A DNA stretch of 64,000 nucleotides from Streptomyces capitiformicae (GTDB lineage Bacteria > Actinomycetota > Actinomycetes > Streptomycetales > Streptomycetaceae): NCBI RefSeq assembly GCF_002214185.1, contig NZ_CP022161.1, positions 9,679,486 to 9,743,485 of the forward strand, in the 5' to 3' direction. The position numbers and the translations under genes are program-made. The number at the start of each line of letters is the position of its first letter. The stretch's first letter is position 1. Below the pieces are notes generated by a model. It had not been told where the DNA came from. It searched no databases and saw only the letters and a list, made by a program, of their open reading frames with translations. Below are positions 19,858-29,199 of the stretch, in pieces.

Positions 19858-20064
19858 TCATGTGCTCCCCCTGCCCGGCTCCGACGGCGGCCAGCGTTCG
19901 GCCCGGGCCATGACGTCCTCAATCGGCTGGAGGTCCTCCGACAGCTCGGCCCATGTCCGGGACCAGAACTCATCCCAAGGATCAACGGGATCGCTCACCT
20001 CGGCCAGTGCAGCCGCGAGTTGCAGGGCTGCGTCGACGGGCTGAGCCGTAGGCAACGCGGGCAA
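19858..20064 (-). CDS. possible small helical protein or gene fragment
   Basis: 68 codons from TTG 20064: DAALQLAAALAEVSDPVDPW, DEFWSRTWAELSEDLQPIED, then RAERWPPS. Amphipathic helices and regular codon use suggest genuine coding ancestry, but there is no ribosome binding site and the upstream DNA is a MITE-like repeat. Probably the 3' end of a lost gene. Confidence 0.35.
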   Translation of the reverse strand: MPALPTAQPVDAALQLAAALAEVSDPVDPWDEFWSRTWAELSEDLQPIEDVMARAERWPPSEPGRGST

Positions 20065-20132
20065 AGAAGAAGTCCGTCGACTACACCGTGTTCAGCCGCG
20101 GGTGGGCCGACCTCGGCAACCACGCCTCCGAC

Positions 20133-20206
20133 GGGCCTGCCGTTTGGATCACGCCTGGGCCGTGGGGGCCGTAGCCCGAAGTCGGCATGATCCAAACGGC
20201 AGGCCC
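20133..20206. mobile_element. 74-bp MITE-like element or IS remnant
   Basis: Perfect 19-bp inverted repeats GGGCCTGCCGTTTGGATCA (20133-20151) and its complement (20188-20206) enclose only 36 bp. The ends resemble insertion-sequence termini, so this looks like an internally deleted IS or a miniature element. It ends exactly at the stop codon of the minus-strand membrane-protein gene and may also act as its terminator. Confidence 0.6.
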
Positions 20207-20874
20207 TAGCTGCCCGTGCCCGTCCTGCCCCAGTCCGGCCCCGCCTTGTCCCATGCCTGGTCCCAGCGGGTGTACCGGCGGCGGACCATGCGCCAGACGA
20301 TCAGCCGTCTGCCGCCCTCGACCAGTCCCGCGGCGAGCACGGTCGCGCCGAATCCGGCCAGCACGGCGTGCGTCGTCGCGGTGGCGGTGTCCAGCGGCCG
20401 GCCGGTTATCCGGCCCTGTGCGTCCGTCCACAGCGTGAAGTGGTCGCCCGGCTTCGGCTCCTTGAGGTTCGCCATGACCGTGCCCTGCCGGTCGGAGCCG
20501 TCCGGGCCCGTCCAGTCGGCGACGACCCGGCGCTGCCGGTCACGAGTCGTCGCGGTCTCGGGGTCGGGGTCCAGCGGGGAGGCGTCCGCCTTCTTGACGA
20601 CGGTGGCCGTCACCAGATGCCGGGTCTTGTGCTGGTCCCGTACGGACTGCTGCAGGGCGCCCTGGGCGGCGATCCCGACGAGGACGCCGATCAGGGGCGC
20701 GGCGAGGAGGATCAGCGAGAGAGCCGCGAAGGCGAGCCATGCCTCGACCAGATCGGTCGTCCGGCGCAACGGGTTGTGTCGCCAACGCCACAGTCCGCCG
20801 AATGCCCGCAGCCCACTGATCGCCCGCACGGTCGTCCCCACCCCCCCTTCCGCGTCCGTGAAAGGCCGTCTCAT
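20206..20874 (-). CDS. Rv1733c-like two-TM membrane protein
   Basis: 222-aa membrane protein of the Rv1733c type. TM1 is near residues 45-65 (AFAALSLILLAAPLIGVLVG) and TM2 near 165-185 (THAVLAGFGATVLAAGLVEG). Between them is an extracytoplasmic domain with TATVVKKADASPLDP and GTVMANLKEPKPGDHFTLWT, the conserved family core. Function is unknown. I chose ATG 20874 (MRRPFTDAEGGVG); longer frames upstream lack a ribosome binding site. The stop abuts the MITE-like repeat. A T-rich stretch near 20940-20960 may hold the promoter. Confidence 0.8.
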   Translation of the reverse strand: MRRPFTDAEGGVGTTVRAISGLRAFGGLWRWRHNPLRRTTDLVEAWLAFAALSLILLAAPLIGVLVGIAAQGALQQSVRDQHKTRHLVTATVVKKADASPLDPDPETATTRDRQRRVVADWTGPDGSDRQGTVMANLKEPKPGDHFTLWTDAQGRITGRPLDTATATTHAVLAGFGATVLAAGLVEGGRRLIVWRMVRRRYTRWDQAWDKAGPDWGRTGTGS

Positions 20875-21052
20875 GAACTTCTCACAAACCCCAACGGCCG
20901 GGCCGGGCGCCTGTGTTCCCCGTACACGCACCCAATCGTAAGAGGTTGAGTTTTCAAGATGGGATCGAGCTCCTTCAAAACCGCACCGACCCAATCCGGG
21001 GTGGCACGGAACTCATCGAGAGCAAACAGCTCAACGGGCCATCCTCAAACGG

Positions 21053-21877
21053 CTATTCGAGAACGCGCACCGGATCGCCGATCCGTACCGTGCCCCCGGA
21101 TTCCGGAACCAGGTTCTGCCCGAAGACCAGCTTGTCGCCGAAACGCCGATGGCGGGCGAGGGTGCGCAGCGGCTCCCGGCCGCGCTCGGCGGTGTGCTGG
21201 TCGGTGGTGGTCACCACGCACCGCCCGCACATCTTGGCGACCCGGAAGACGACCTCGCCGATGGCGACGCGCCGCCAGTCGTCCTCCTCCCAGGCGTCCG
21301 TGCCGTCGACCACCACGTTCGGCCGGAAGCGGTTCATGGGCAGCGGGCCCTCTTCGGGGTGGTCGCCCTGTGCGACAAGGGAGTTGAGCGCGTCGAGCGA
21401 GGCGAGCGTGGTGAGCAGCAACGGGTAGCCGTCGGCGAAACTCACGGTCTCGCCGGGGCGGGCGTACTCGGGGTCCAGCGGGCGGCGGGTCGCCGGGTCG
21501 TCCAGGTGCACGAGCCGTACGGGAACGCCCAGGTAGCCGCTGAACCAGGCGTGTGCGGCGGCGTCGGCGGGGACCCCCTCAACCTTGTCCCGCCAGAGCT
21601 CCACCGTCGTCGTCCCGGCGGGCTCGGGCACGGGGACGGTGAGGGGCTCACGGCCGGGCGCGGACAGCAAGAGACCGCCGTCGGGCAGTTGCCCGGCGGC
21701 GGCCAACGCCATCCGCGGATGCGGACGTTGAGTGATGACCTTGCCCGAGTCGTCGACCAGCACCCAGCGGCGGTCGCCCGCCAGCCCCCAGGGCTCCACG
21801 ACGGCCTCGTCGGGGGCGAAACCCCGGGCCGCCTTCAGCGGGTGGACATGGATCGAGTGCAGTGACGGATTCCCCAT
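21053..21877 (-). CDS. MOSC domain-containing protein
   Basis: 274-aa protein with an N-terminal beta-barrel domain (LHSIHVHPLKAARGFAPDEA, GLAGDRRWVLVD) and a C-terminal MOSC domain. Its expected cysteine occurs in FRVAKMCGRCVVTTTD, after the FRPNVVVDG motif. MOSC proteins of the mARC/YcbX group bind molybdenum cofactor and reduce N-hydroxylated compounds. ATG 21877 gives MGNPSLHSIHVHPLK. It is followed (in its own direction) by a 180-bp gap to the MITE-adjacent membrane protein. Confidence 0.9.
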   Translation of the reverse strand: MGNPSLHSIHVHPLKAARGFAPDEAVVEPWGLAGDRRWVLVDDSGKVITQRPHPRMALAAAGQLPDGGLLLSAPGREPLTVPVPEPAGTTTVELWRDKVEGVPADAAAHAWFSGYLGVPVRLVHLDDPATRRPLDPEYARPGETVSFADGYPLLLTTLASLDALNSLVAQGDHPEEGPLPMNRFRPNVVVDGTDAWEEDDWRRVAIGEVVFRVAKMCGRCVVTTTDQHTAERGREPLRTLARHRRFGDKLVFGQNLVPESGGTVRIGDPVRVLE

Positions 21878-21932
21878 GGGGTCATCCTGCCAGCAGGCGG
21901 TGACAACCCCACGCGGAATATTCCAGAAGCCC

Positions 21933-22379
21933 TCAGTACCCGCGGTACTGCTGACCGTTGTACGGATCCTGCTGGTAGGGGGCGGCGGCCGGGGCGGCCG
22001 GGCGCGGAGCCGCGGGGCGCATCGCCTCGTAACCCGTGCCGGCCATGGGGCGCTGCTGCTGAGGCTGGGCGCCGGGGTAACCACGCGGAGTCGCGGCCTG
22101 CTGCGGGATGTACGCGGCCGGTGCCTGCTGCAGCGGCGAGGGCTGCTGCTGCGGATAGCCGTAGGCGGGGGAGGGCTGGGAGGGGCCCGCCGGCAGTGCG
22201 GGAAGCGCCGACGGGAGCGCGGGCAGATTGCTGCCCGGGATGTCGTACTGGGCGGGGACTCGGATCGGGGCGATCTGAGGGGTTCCCCGCTCGGCGACGA
22301 GGGAGTCGTAGATCGGGGTGTCCGCGAAGGACGAGGCGGAGTAGTAACCGCCGCCGTAGGTGGAGCGGGGGGAGGTCAT
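21933..22379 (-). CDS. DUF6643-type proline/glutamine-rich protein
   Basis: 148-aa low-complexity protein starting MTSPRSTYGGGYYSASSFAD and continuing DTPIYDSLVAERGTPQIAPI, the conserved head of a Streptomyces family annotated as DUF6643. The remainder is Pro/Gln/Ala/Tyr-rich and ends in YNGQQYRGY. No enzymatic motif. GGAGG ahead of ATG 22379 supports the start. Function unknown; the repeats suggest a disordered surface or scaffold protein. Confidence 0.8.
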   Translation of the reverse strand: MTSPRSTYGGGYYSASSFADTPIYDSLVAERGTPQIAPIRVPAQYDIPGSNLPALPSALPALPAGPSQPSPAYGYPQQQPSPLQQAPAAYIPQQAATPRGYPGAQPQQQRPMAGTGYEAMRPAAPRPAAPAAAPYQQDPYNGQQYRGY

Positions 22380-22695
22380 GGCACATAAGTTAAGCCCACG
22401 ATGTGCTGGTTGGGGAGACCGATAAGAGGGTTGTTTTCCGTGTCGGCAGTGACGCTGGATCCCTAATGCGAGCGAACTCGGCGAAAAAGGGCAGCAAAGA
22501 GCGTTCTGATCGTGTAAAGGGCGAGTTCCGCGGGGGTTACCTGCAGTTGGCCACTCGTCTTTCGGTACGGCATCTGGGGGTTCGGGCGCCCGGGGGAATA
22601 GGTTTGGCGCCGACAACGGAGCCGATCGGATCCGGCGGACTGCGTGCGGCCGGCCCGGCGACGACCTTCTTGGTGACCTTCTGATGGGGGCGGAC

Positions 22696-23964
22696 ATGTC
22701 AATGCCGAAAGGATCGAACGTCGCGGTGCCGACCACCGCGCTTCGCGTGGAATTGGGCTGGCGTTCCGGACCGGGCGTGCCCGACACGGACGCGTCGGCG
22801 CTGCTGCTGGTGGGCGGAAAAGTGCGCTCCGACGCGGACTTCGTCTTCTACAACCAGCCCGCGCACTCCTCGGGCGCGGTCCGGCACGAGGGCAAGCGGG
22901 ACGCCGGCGGCCAGGTCACCGACTCGGTGCTCGTGGACCTCGCGCGCGTGGAGCCCGCCATCGAGACCGTGGTGCTCGCCGCCTCCGCCGACGGCGGCAC
23001 CTTCGGGCAGGTACCCGGGCTGTACATCCGGGTGCTCGACGACCGGGCGGGCACCGAGATCGCCCGTTACGACAGCGCGGACGCCAGTGTCGAGACCGCC
23101 TTCGTGCTCGGGGAGTTCTACCGCCGTCAGGGCGCCTGGAAGTTCCGCGCCGTCGGACAGGGCTACAGCAGCGGACTCGAGGGCCTGGCCACCGACTTCG
23201 GCATCACCGTGGACGAACCCCAGCAAGCGGCACCGCCCGCGCCCGTGGCCCCACCCGTCACCGCCCCGCCGCCGGTGACGGCCGCACCGCCCGCGCACCC
23301 CGCCCCGCCCATGCCGCCGACCCCCGTCCGCCTCACCAAAGTCACCCTCACGAAGGACGCCCCGGCGGTCTCCCTGACCAAACAGGGCGGCACATCCGGC
23401 GCCATGCGCGTCAACCTCAACTGGGAGGTGCGCAAGCAGTTCAAGGGGTGGGGCGCCAAGCTGGGCCGGGCCGTCGCCATGCACTCCGACCTCGACCTCG
23501 ACCTGTGCGCCCTGTTCGAGCTGTCCGACGGCAGCAAGGGCGTCGTCCAGGCGCTCGGCAACGCCTTCGGAGCCCTGCACCGGCCGCCGTTCATCCATCT
23601 CGACGGCGACGACCGCACCGGTGCCCTCGCGAGCGGCGAGAACCTGACCATCAACCTGGACCACAAGGAGGCGTTCCGGCGCATCCTCATCTTCGTGACC
23701 ATCTACGAAGGCGCCCGCTCCTTCGCCGACCTGCACGCGACGGTCACCCTCCAGCCCCAGCACGGCGCGCCCGTCGACTTCTCCCTCGACGAGTGCACCG
23801 TCCCGTCCACCGTCTGCGCCCTCGCCCTCCTCACCAACCAGGGCGGCGACCTCATAGTCCAGCGCGAGGCCCGCTACCTGGTTCCCGAACGCGGCGTGAG
23901 TCCCCAGCGCACGGTCGACTACGCCTATGGGTGGGGGATGAACTGGACGCCGGGCAGGAAGTAG
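22696..23964 (+). CDS. TerD-family protein with two TerD domains
   Basis: 422-aa protein. The first TerD domain spans residues about 1-180 ([48 protein letters not shown]). A Pro/Ala linker follows, then a degenerate second domain ([38 protein letters not shown]). The acidic DLDLD and GDD loops match the Ca-binding sites of TerD proteins, which belong to the tellurite/stress Ter system. I prefer ATG 22696 over 22684 because GGGGGCGG lies at the right distance. Confidence 0.9.
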   Translation: MSMPKGSNVAVPTTALRVELGWRSGPGVPDTDASALLLVGGKVRSDADFVFYNQPAHSSGAVRHEGKRDAGGQVTDSVLVDLARVEPAIETVVLAASADGGTFGQVPGLYIRVLDDRAGTEIARYDSADASVETAFVLGEFYRRQGAWKFRAVGQGYSSGLEGLATDFGITVDEPQQAAPPAPVAPPVTAPPPVTAAPPAHPAPPMPPTPVRLTKVTLTKDAPAVSLTKQGGTSGAMRVNLNWEVRKQFKGWGAKLGRAVAMHSDLDLDLCALFELSDGSKGVVQALGNAFGALHRPPFIHLDGDDRTGALASGENLTINLDHKEAFRRILIFVTIYEGARSFADLHATVTLQPQHGAPVDFSLDECTVPSTVCALALLTNQGGDLIVQREARYLVPERGVSPQRTVDYAYGWGMNWTPGRK

Positions 23965-23995
23965 CGCCGTATAGGGGGAGCGGCTCCAAGCAGAT

Positions 23996-24165
23996 CGGGC
24001 GAAGTCCGCTGCGGTTCGGCCGCGCCCTGAAGGGGCGCGGGGCGGAACATTCTGCGGCTCCGCCGCGATGGGGGTCCCCCCCCCGCGCGAGCGCAGCCGA
24101 GCGTGGGGGAGCGACCAGCCACGACGGTGCCGCAGACGATCGACGGCCTGTCTCGGTACTTCCAG
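23996..24165. repeat. Streptomyces-type intergenic palindromic repeat
   Basis: Contains short interlocking palindromes (GCGGCTCCGCCGC; GGGGGTCCCCCC; a GAGCGCAGC motif) of the kind found repeatedly between Streptomyces genes. It lies between convergent genes and probably terminates transcription in both directions. Confidence 0.5.
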
Positions 24166-24173
24166 CGGAGCGC

Positions 24174-25349
24174 TCAGCTCTCGTCCGGGACGGTGTCCGG
24201 GCGGGCGTAGGTGCGGCCCTTCCAGGCCGCACCACGTCCCCTGTAGTGCTGCACCGCGGAATCGACCGTCATCAGGAGGTACAGGAACGCGGTGAAGGGC
24301 AGCAGAGGAGCGAGCCACAGCGGCTGGGTGTAGTGGCGCAGCATCGGGACGTACGTCGCTGTCATCAGCAGCCATGCGAGCCCGCCGACGAGCGCGGCGG
24401 GCGAGTCTGCCGTGGCGAGGCCCACGAGGAGCCCGGCGGGCGGTACCAGATACACCAGCGCCAGACCGAGAACGGTGCCCGCGAGCAGCGGCGGGTTGTG
24501 CCGCAGCTGCGCGTAGGCGCTGCGCGCGACCATGCGCCACAGATCGTGCAGCCGGGGGTAGGGCCGCACGCTGTCCACCCGTTCCGCGAGCCCCAGCCAG
24601 ATATGGCCGCCGCCGGCCTTGACCGCCCTGGCGAGCGCCACGTCGTCGATGACGGACTGCCGGATCGCGTCCGGGATCCGGGCCCGCTCGGCCGCCTCCG
24701 TGCGCAGGAGCACGCAGCCGCCCGCCGCGGCCGCCGTGCGCGAGCCCCGTACGCCGATCCGGCGGAACGGGTACAGCTGGGCGAAGAAATAGACGAAGGC
24801 CGGCACGACCAGCCGTTCCCACAGGCTCTCGGCACGCAGCCGCGCCATCTGCGACACGAGGTCGAAGCCGCCGGTACGTGCGGCCGCCACCAACGCGCGC
24901 AGGCTGTCCGGGCGGTGGGCGATGTCCGCATCCGTCAGGAGCAGGAACTCGGGTGCACGCGCGCGTGCGAGCCCGATTCCGTGGCGTACGGCCCAGAGTT
25001 TGCCGGTCCAGCCGGAAGGGGGCTCCCCGGGTGAGGAGACGGTGAGGGGCAGCCCGCCGTGCCGTCGGGCCAGTTCACGGGCCAGCTCGCCCGTCCCGTC
25101 CGCACTGCCGTCGTCGATCAGGAAGACCTCCGCCCGGCCGGGGTAGTCCTGGGCCAGCAGCGACGGCAGGCTCTCGGGCAGTACGGCGGCCTCGTCGCGC
25201 GCGGGGACGACGACACAGACGTACGGCCAGTCGTCGGGATCCCGGCGGGGCGGCAGGCGCACATCCGTGCGCCAGAAGAAGCCCTGTCCGAGCAGCAGCC
25301 ACAGCCAGGCGGCGAGTGATCCGGCGGCGGTCCACGCGATGACGCTCAC
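24174..25349 (-). CDS. membrane glycosyltransferase family 2 (HpnB-like)
   Basis: 391-aa protein with an N-terminal TM segment (MSVIAWTAAGSLAAWLWLLL). A GT-A domain follows with VCVVVPARDEAAVLPESLP, FLIDDGSADGT and the D-x-D-like LLTDADIAHRPD. Three C-terminal TM helices end the protein. It resembles hopene-associated glycosyltransferase HpnB, but no hopanoid genes lie in this window. The acceptor is likely a membrane lipid. GTG 25349 is chosen because the TM segment starts immediately; the frame extends far upstream without sense. Divergent from the racemase gene. Confidence 0.85.
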   Translation of the reverse strand: MSVIAWTAAGSLAAWLWLLLGQGFFWRTDVRLPPRRDPDDWPYVCVVVPARDEAAVLPESLPSLLAQDYPGRAEVFLIDDGSADGTGELARELARRHGGLPLTVSSPGEPPSGWTGKLWAVRHGIGLARARAPEFLLLTDADIAHRPDSLRALVAAARTGGFDLVSQMARLRAESLWERLVVPAFVYFFAQLYPFRRIGVRGSRTAAAAGGCVLLRTEAAERARIPDAIRQSVIDDVALARAVKAGGGHIWLGLAERVDSVRPYPRLHDLWRMVARSAYAQLRHNPPLLAGTVLGLALVYLVPPAGLLVGLATADSPAALVGGLAWLLMTATYVPMLRHYTQPLWLAPLLPFTAFLYLLMTVDSAVQHYRGRGAAWKGRTYARPDTVPDES

Positions 25350-25406
25350 ATGGGCAGTCTGCCCCACGGCGGTGGCCCGACCGAGGCGATCGTCTATCGT
25401 GGCCGG

Positions 25407-26213
25407 GTGAAGATCGCGCTCATGGACTCCGGTATCGGTCTGCTCCCCGCCGCCGCCGCGGTACGGCGGCTGCGACCCGACGCGCACCTCGTGATCTCTT
25501 CTGACCCCGACGGCATGCCCTGGGGCCCGCGCACCCCGCAGGACCTCACGGAGCGCGCCCTCGCCGTCGCCGAGGCGGCGGCCGCGCACCGGCCCGACGC
25601 CCTGATCGTCGGCTGCAACACCGCCTCCGTCCACGCGCTGCCCGCCCTGCGCGCCCTCCTCGAACCCGGTCTGCCGGTGATCGGCACCGTCCCGGCGATC
25701 AAACCGGCCGCGGCCGGCGGCGGGCACGTCGCCATCTGGGCGACGCCCGCCACCACGGGCAGCCCCTACCAGCGCGGCCTCATCGCGGAGTTCGCCGACG
25801 GCGTGGCCGTCACCGAGGTCCCCTGCTGGGGGCTCGCCGAGGCGGTGGAGCACGCCGACGAGGCGGCCATCGACACCGCGATCGCCGCGGCCGCCGCGCT
25901 GACCCCCGACGATGTAACGACCGTCGTCCTGGGCTGCACCCATTACGAACTCGTCGCCGAGCGCATCCGCGCGGCCGTTCAGAAGCCGGGCCCGCCGCCC
26001 CTCGTCCTGCACGGTTCCGCGGGCGCCGTGGCTGCCCAGGCGTTCCGCCGGATCGGCGAGCTCCCCGCTCCCGATGCCGACTGGACCGACGCGACCCTGA
26101 CGGTGCTCCTCAGCGGACGCGAGGGTTCGCTGCCCGCCCCGGCACTGGCCTACGAGGAGGGCAGGCTGCTCCAGACGGTCAGTCCGGCACTGGCCGTACA
26201 CCGGGAGCAGTGA
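25407..26213 (+). CDS. aspartate/glutamate racemase family protein
   Basis: 268-aa cofactor-independent racemase-fold protein. The two catalytic cysteines are in LIVGCNTASVHAL and VVLGCTHYEL, and the N-terminus is IALMDSGIGLLP. It may be glutamate racemase (D-Glu for peptidoglycan) or a paralogue of different specificity; the usual DSG-x-GG loop is slightly altered (DSGIGLLPAAA). GTG 25407 follows a TATCGT box by 6 nt, indicating a leaderless transcript divergent from the glycosyltransferase. Confidence 0.85.
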   Translation: MKIALMDSGIGLLPAAAAVRRLRPDAHLVISSDPDGMPWGPRTPQDLTERALAVAEAAAAHRPDALIVGCNTASVHALPALRALLEPGLPVIGTVPAIKPAAAGGGHVAIWATPATTGSPYQRGLIAEFADGVAVTEVPCWGLAEAVEHADEAAIDTAIAAAAALTPDDVTTVVLGCTHYELVAERIRAAVQKPGPPPLVLHGSAGAVAAQAFRRIGELPAPDADWTDATLTVLLSGREGSLPAPALAYEEGRLLQTVSPALAVHREQ

Positions 26214-26263
26214 CGTTCCGCAACCAGGTGCCCGCGCTGCGGAACCTGAGTAGGCTCATAGCC

Positions 26264-26821
26264 ATGAGGGACCACCCCCACGGCGAGACGGGCACCCCCG
26301 ATGCCCCCCACCCCGAGGTCTGGACCGGCCGCGCGACCAACCGCGGCCAGTGGCTCCTGGCACTCGGCGGTGGCGCCTGCATGGCACTGGGTATCGAACT
26401 CGCGGTCGACTCCGCATGGACGTCCGGCATCGCCCCGCTCCTCATGTCGGTCATCGGCTGCATCGCGGCCGGACTGCTCGTCCTCTTCGGCACGCTCGCG
26501 TTCGTGCACGTCTCCGTGACGGTCGACAAGGACTGCCTGGAGGTGCGCTGCGGCCACATGGGCGTGCCGCGCCGCCGCATCCCCCTCTCACAGGTCGCCG
26601 ACGCGGCCTTCGCACCGATGATCACGCCCCACCAGTGGGGCGGCTGGGGCTACCGCTGGCGGCCCAAGAAGGGCACCGCCGTCGTCGTACGCCGTGGTGA
26701 GGGCGTGGTGCTGAGCTTCTGGGACGGCCACACGTTCACGATCACCGTGGACAACGCGGAGACCGCCGTACGCGTCATCCGCGCCCGGCTCAGCCCGAGG
26801 GCGTCCGGCGCCGCGCGCTGA
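26264..26821 (+). CDS. two-TM membrane protein with PH-like domain
   Basis: 185-aa protein. Two adjacent TM helices (LLALGGGACMALGIELAV and LLMSVIGCIAAGLLVLFG) are followed by a beta-rich domain (VTVDKDCLEVRCGHMGVPRR, GTAVVVRRGEGVVLSFWDG). The layout resembles bacterial PH/DUF-type membrane proteins of unknown function. ATG 26264 lies 7 nt after TAGGCT, so leaderless. Transcribed with the racemase and Lnt in the same direction but with separate promoter signals. Confidence 0.7.
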   Translation: MRDHPHGETGTPDAPHPEVWTGRATNRGQWLLALGGGACMALGIELAVDSAWTSGIAPLLMSVIGCIAAGLLVLFGTLAFVHVSVTVDKDCLEVRCGHMGVPRRRIPLSQVADAAFAPMITPHQWGGWGYRWRPKKGTAVVVRRGEGVVLSFWDGHTFTITVDNAETAVRVIRARLSPRASGAAR

Positions 26822-26886
26822 CGACCTCACCGGGGCCGCGCGGACCGCGCTGTCGGGGCCGGGGGAAGGCGCCGTACACTCCCCGA

Positions 26887-28503
26887 GTGACCGTCACCGC
26901 GACTCCCGTAGACGAGCCGGAGCAGCTCGAACCCCAGGCCGCGCCCGTGTCCCGCGCGTCCAGATGGGCGGGCCGGCTCCTTCCGGCCGCCGCCGCGGCG
27001 CTCTCCGGGGTGCTGCTCTACATCAGCTTCCCGCCGAGGACCCTGTGGTGGCTGGCCCTGCCGGCCTTCGCGGTCTTCGGATGGGTGCTGCGTGGACGCG
27101 GCTGGAAGGCGGGGCTCGGCCTCGGCTATCTCTTCGGTCTCGGTTTCCTGCTGCCGCTGCTCGTGTGGACCGGCGTCGAGGTCGGCCCCGTGCCGTGGAT
27201 CGCGCTCGCCGCCATCGAGGCGGTGTTCGTGGCGCTCGTCGGCGCGGGCGTCGCCACCGTGTCGAGACTGCCCGGCTGGCCGGTCTGGGCCGCCGCGCTG
27301 TGGATCGCCGGTGAGGCCGCACGCGCGCGTGCCCCCTTCGAGGGCTTCCCGTGGGGCAAGATCGCCTTCGGCCAGGCGGACGGCGTCTTCCTGCCGCTGG
27401 CGGCACTGGGCGGCACCCCGGTGCTCGGCTTCGCGGTCGTGCTGTGCGGCTTCGGGCTGTACGAGGTCGTACGCCTGGTCGTCGAGGGGCGCCGTTCCGG
27501 TGCCGCCCTGCACAGGGCCACCGCGGCCGTGGCGGCGTTGAGCGTGGTCGTGCCCGTGCTCAGCGCCTTCGCGTCGCGCGGCCTGGTGAGCGACAAGGCC
27601 GAGGTCGGCACCGCGACCGTCGCCGTCATCCAGGGCAACGTCCCGCGCCTGGGCCTCGACTTCAACTCGCAGCGGCGGGCCGTGCTCGACTACCACGCCA
27701 AGGAGACCGAGCGCCTGGCCGCCGAGGTCAAGGCAGGCAAGGTCGAGCAGCCCGACTTCGTGCTGTGGCCGGAGAACTCCTCCGACATCGACCCCTTCGC
27801 CAACGACGACGCACGCGCGGTCATCGAGCAGGCGGCCACCGCCATCGGCGCCCCCATCTCCGTCGGCGGTGTGGTCGAGCGGGACGGCAAGCTCTACAAC
27901 CAGCAGATCCTCTGGGACCCGGAGAAGGGCCCGACGGACACGTACGACAAGCGGCAGATCCAGCCGTTCGGCGAGTACCTTCCACTGCGGTCGGTCATCG
28001 GAGCCATCAACAGCGAGTGGACGTCGATGGTCCGCAAGGACTTCAGCCGGGGCACCGACCCCGGTGTGTTCACCATGGACGGTGCCAAGGTGGGGCTCGT
28101 CACCTGTTATGAGGCGGCCTTCGACTGGGCGGTGCGTTCCGAGGTCAGCGACGGCGCGCAGTTGATCTCGGTCCCGAGTAACAACGCGACCTTCGACCGC
28201 AGCGAGATGACCTACCAGCAGCTCGCCATGTCCCGCGTCCGCGCGGTCGAGCACAGCCGCACCGTCACCGTCCCGGTGACCAGCGGCGTCAGCGCGATCA
28301 TCATGCCGGACGGGAAGATCACCCAGAAGACCGGGATGTTCGTCCCGGACTCCCTGGTCCAGGAGGTGCCGCTGCGCTCCTCGCAGACGCCTGCCACCAA
28401 GTTCGGCGTGCTGCCCGAGACGCTTCTGCTGTTGGTCGCGGCGGGTGGGCTCGGCTGGGCGATCGGGGCCGGTGTGCGCGGGCGGCGCGCCGGTGGCGTG
28501 TAG
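26887..28503 (+). CDS. lnt: apolipoprotein N-acyltransferase
   Basis: 538-aa polytopic enzyme that N-acylates the lipid-modified cysteine of lipoproteins. About seven TM helices lie in residues 25-235 plus one at the C-terminus. The nitrilase-like domain has the catalytic triad: Glu296 (LWPENSSDIDP), Lys355 (YDKRQIQPFGEYLP) and Cys407 (LVTCYEAAFDW). The GTG at 26887 lies 6 nt after TACACT, a leaderless arrangement. Length is normal for the family. Confidence 0.93.
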   Translation: MTVTATPVDEPEQLEPQAAPVSRASRWAGRLLPAAAAALSGVLLYISFPPRTLWWLALPAFAVFGWVLRGRGWKAGLGLGYLFGLGFLLPLLVWTGVEVGPVPWIALAAIEAVFVALVGAGVATVSRLPGWPVWAAALWIAGEAARARAPFEGFPWGKIAFGQADGVFLPLAALGGTPVLGFAVVLCGFGLYEVVRLVVEGRRSGAALHRATAAVAALSVVVPVLSAFASRGLVSDKAEVGTATVAVIQGNVPRLGLDFNSQRRAVLDYHAKETERLAAEVKAGKVEQPDFVLWPENSSDIDPFANDDARAVIEQAATAIGAPISVGGVVERDGKLYNQQILWDPEKGPTDTYDKRQIQPFGEYLPLRSVIGAINSEWTSMVRKDFSRGTDPGVFTMDGAKVGLVTCYEAAFDWAVRSEVSDGAQLISVPSNNATFDRSEMTYQQLAMSRVRAVEHSRTVTVPVTSGVSAIIMPDGKITQKTGMFVPDSLVQEVPLRSSQTPATKFGVLPETLLLLVAAGGLGWAIGAGVRGRRAGGV

Positions 28504-28570
28504 CGGTACGCCTTGCGTGCGCGCTCCGGAAGAGCGGGGGTGAGGGAACCGGCCCGCTAGGGTCGGTCCC

Positions 28571-29044
28571 ATGCCTACCCCTGATTTCATCCGCACGCTC
28601 CGCGCCTCCGCCGGCCATCAACTTCTCTGGCTCCCGGGAGTCACCGCCCTCGTCTTCGACGACGAGGGCAGGGTGCTTCTCAACCGCCGCTCGGACACCG
28701 GCAAGTGGTCGCTGATCGGCGGCATCCCGGAGCCGGGGGAGCAGCCCGCGGCCTGTGCCGTGCGGGAGGTCTTCGAGGAGACGGCGGTCCACTGCGTTGC
28801 CGAACGCATCGTCCTCGTACAGGCGTTGGACCAGGTGCGCTACGACAACGGCGATGTCTGCCAGTACATGGACACGACCTTCCGCTGCCGGGCGGTCGGC
28901 GGCGAGGCACGTGTCAACGACGACGAGTCGCTGGACGTCGGCTGGTTCTCGCTGGATGCCCTGCCGGACCTGAACGAGTTCGGACTTTTCCGTATCAAGC
29001 AGTCGCTGTCCGACGCGCCCACGTGGTTCGACCCGATGGTCTGA
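28571..29044 (+). CDS. NUDIX hydrolase
   Basis: 157-aa pyrophosphohydrolase. The Nudix box is [20 protein letters not shown] followed by ETAVH, matching Gx5Ex7REUxEE with Ala replacing the last glycine. Substrate is probably a nucleotide diphosphate derivative. A TAGGGT box 7 nt before ATG 28571 suggests a leaderless mRNA. Confidence 0.9.
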   Translation: MPTPDFIRTLRASAGHQLLWLPGVTALVFDDEGRVLLNRRSDTGKWSLIGGIPEPGEQPAACAVREVFEETAVHCVAERIVLVQALDQVRYDNGDVCQYMDTTFRCRAVGGEARVNDDESLDVGWFSLDALPDLNEFGLFRIKQSLSDAPTWFDPMV

Positions 29045-29103
29045 GCCCGCGCGAGAACGAGGAGTGTACAGGGGTTGACGTAGGAGGGCCCTGCAGGGAC
29101 TGT

Positions 29104-29139
29104 GTTGCACATCGAGCGCATGGTTGCGTGTTGTGCATC
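29104..29139 (+). promoter_or_regulatory. two GTTGC-N7-GC operator-like sites before the BCCT gene
   Basis: GTTGC-ACATCGA-GCGCA (29104-29120) and GTTGC-GTGTTGT-GCATC (29123-29139) lie 61-96 bp before the transporter start and match the motif found before most other betaine genes in the window. Confidence 0.55.
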
Positions 29140-29199
29140 ACAGTGTGGTGGTCCTGCGGGATAGGGACGTAACTCCTCACCCTCTTCGGAAGGCTTCGC

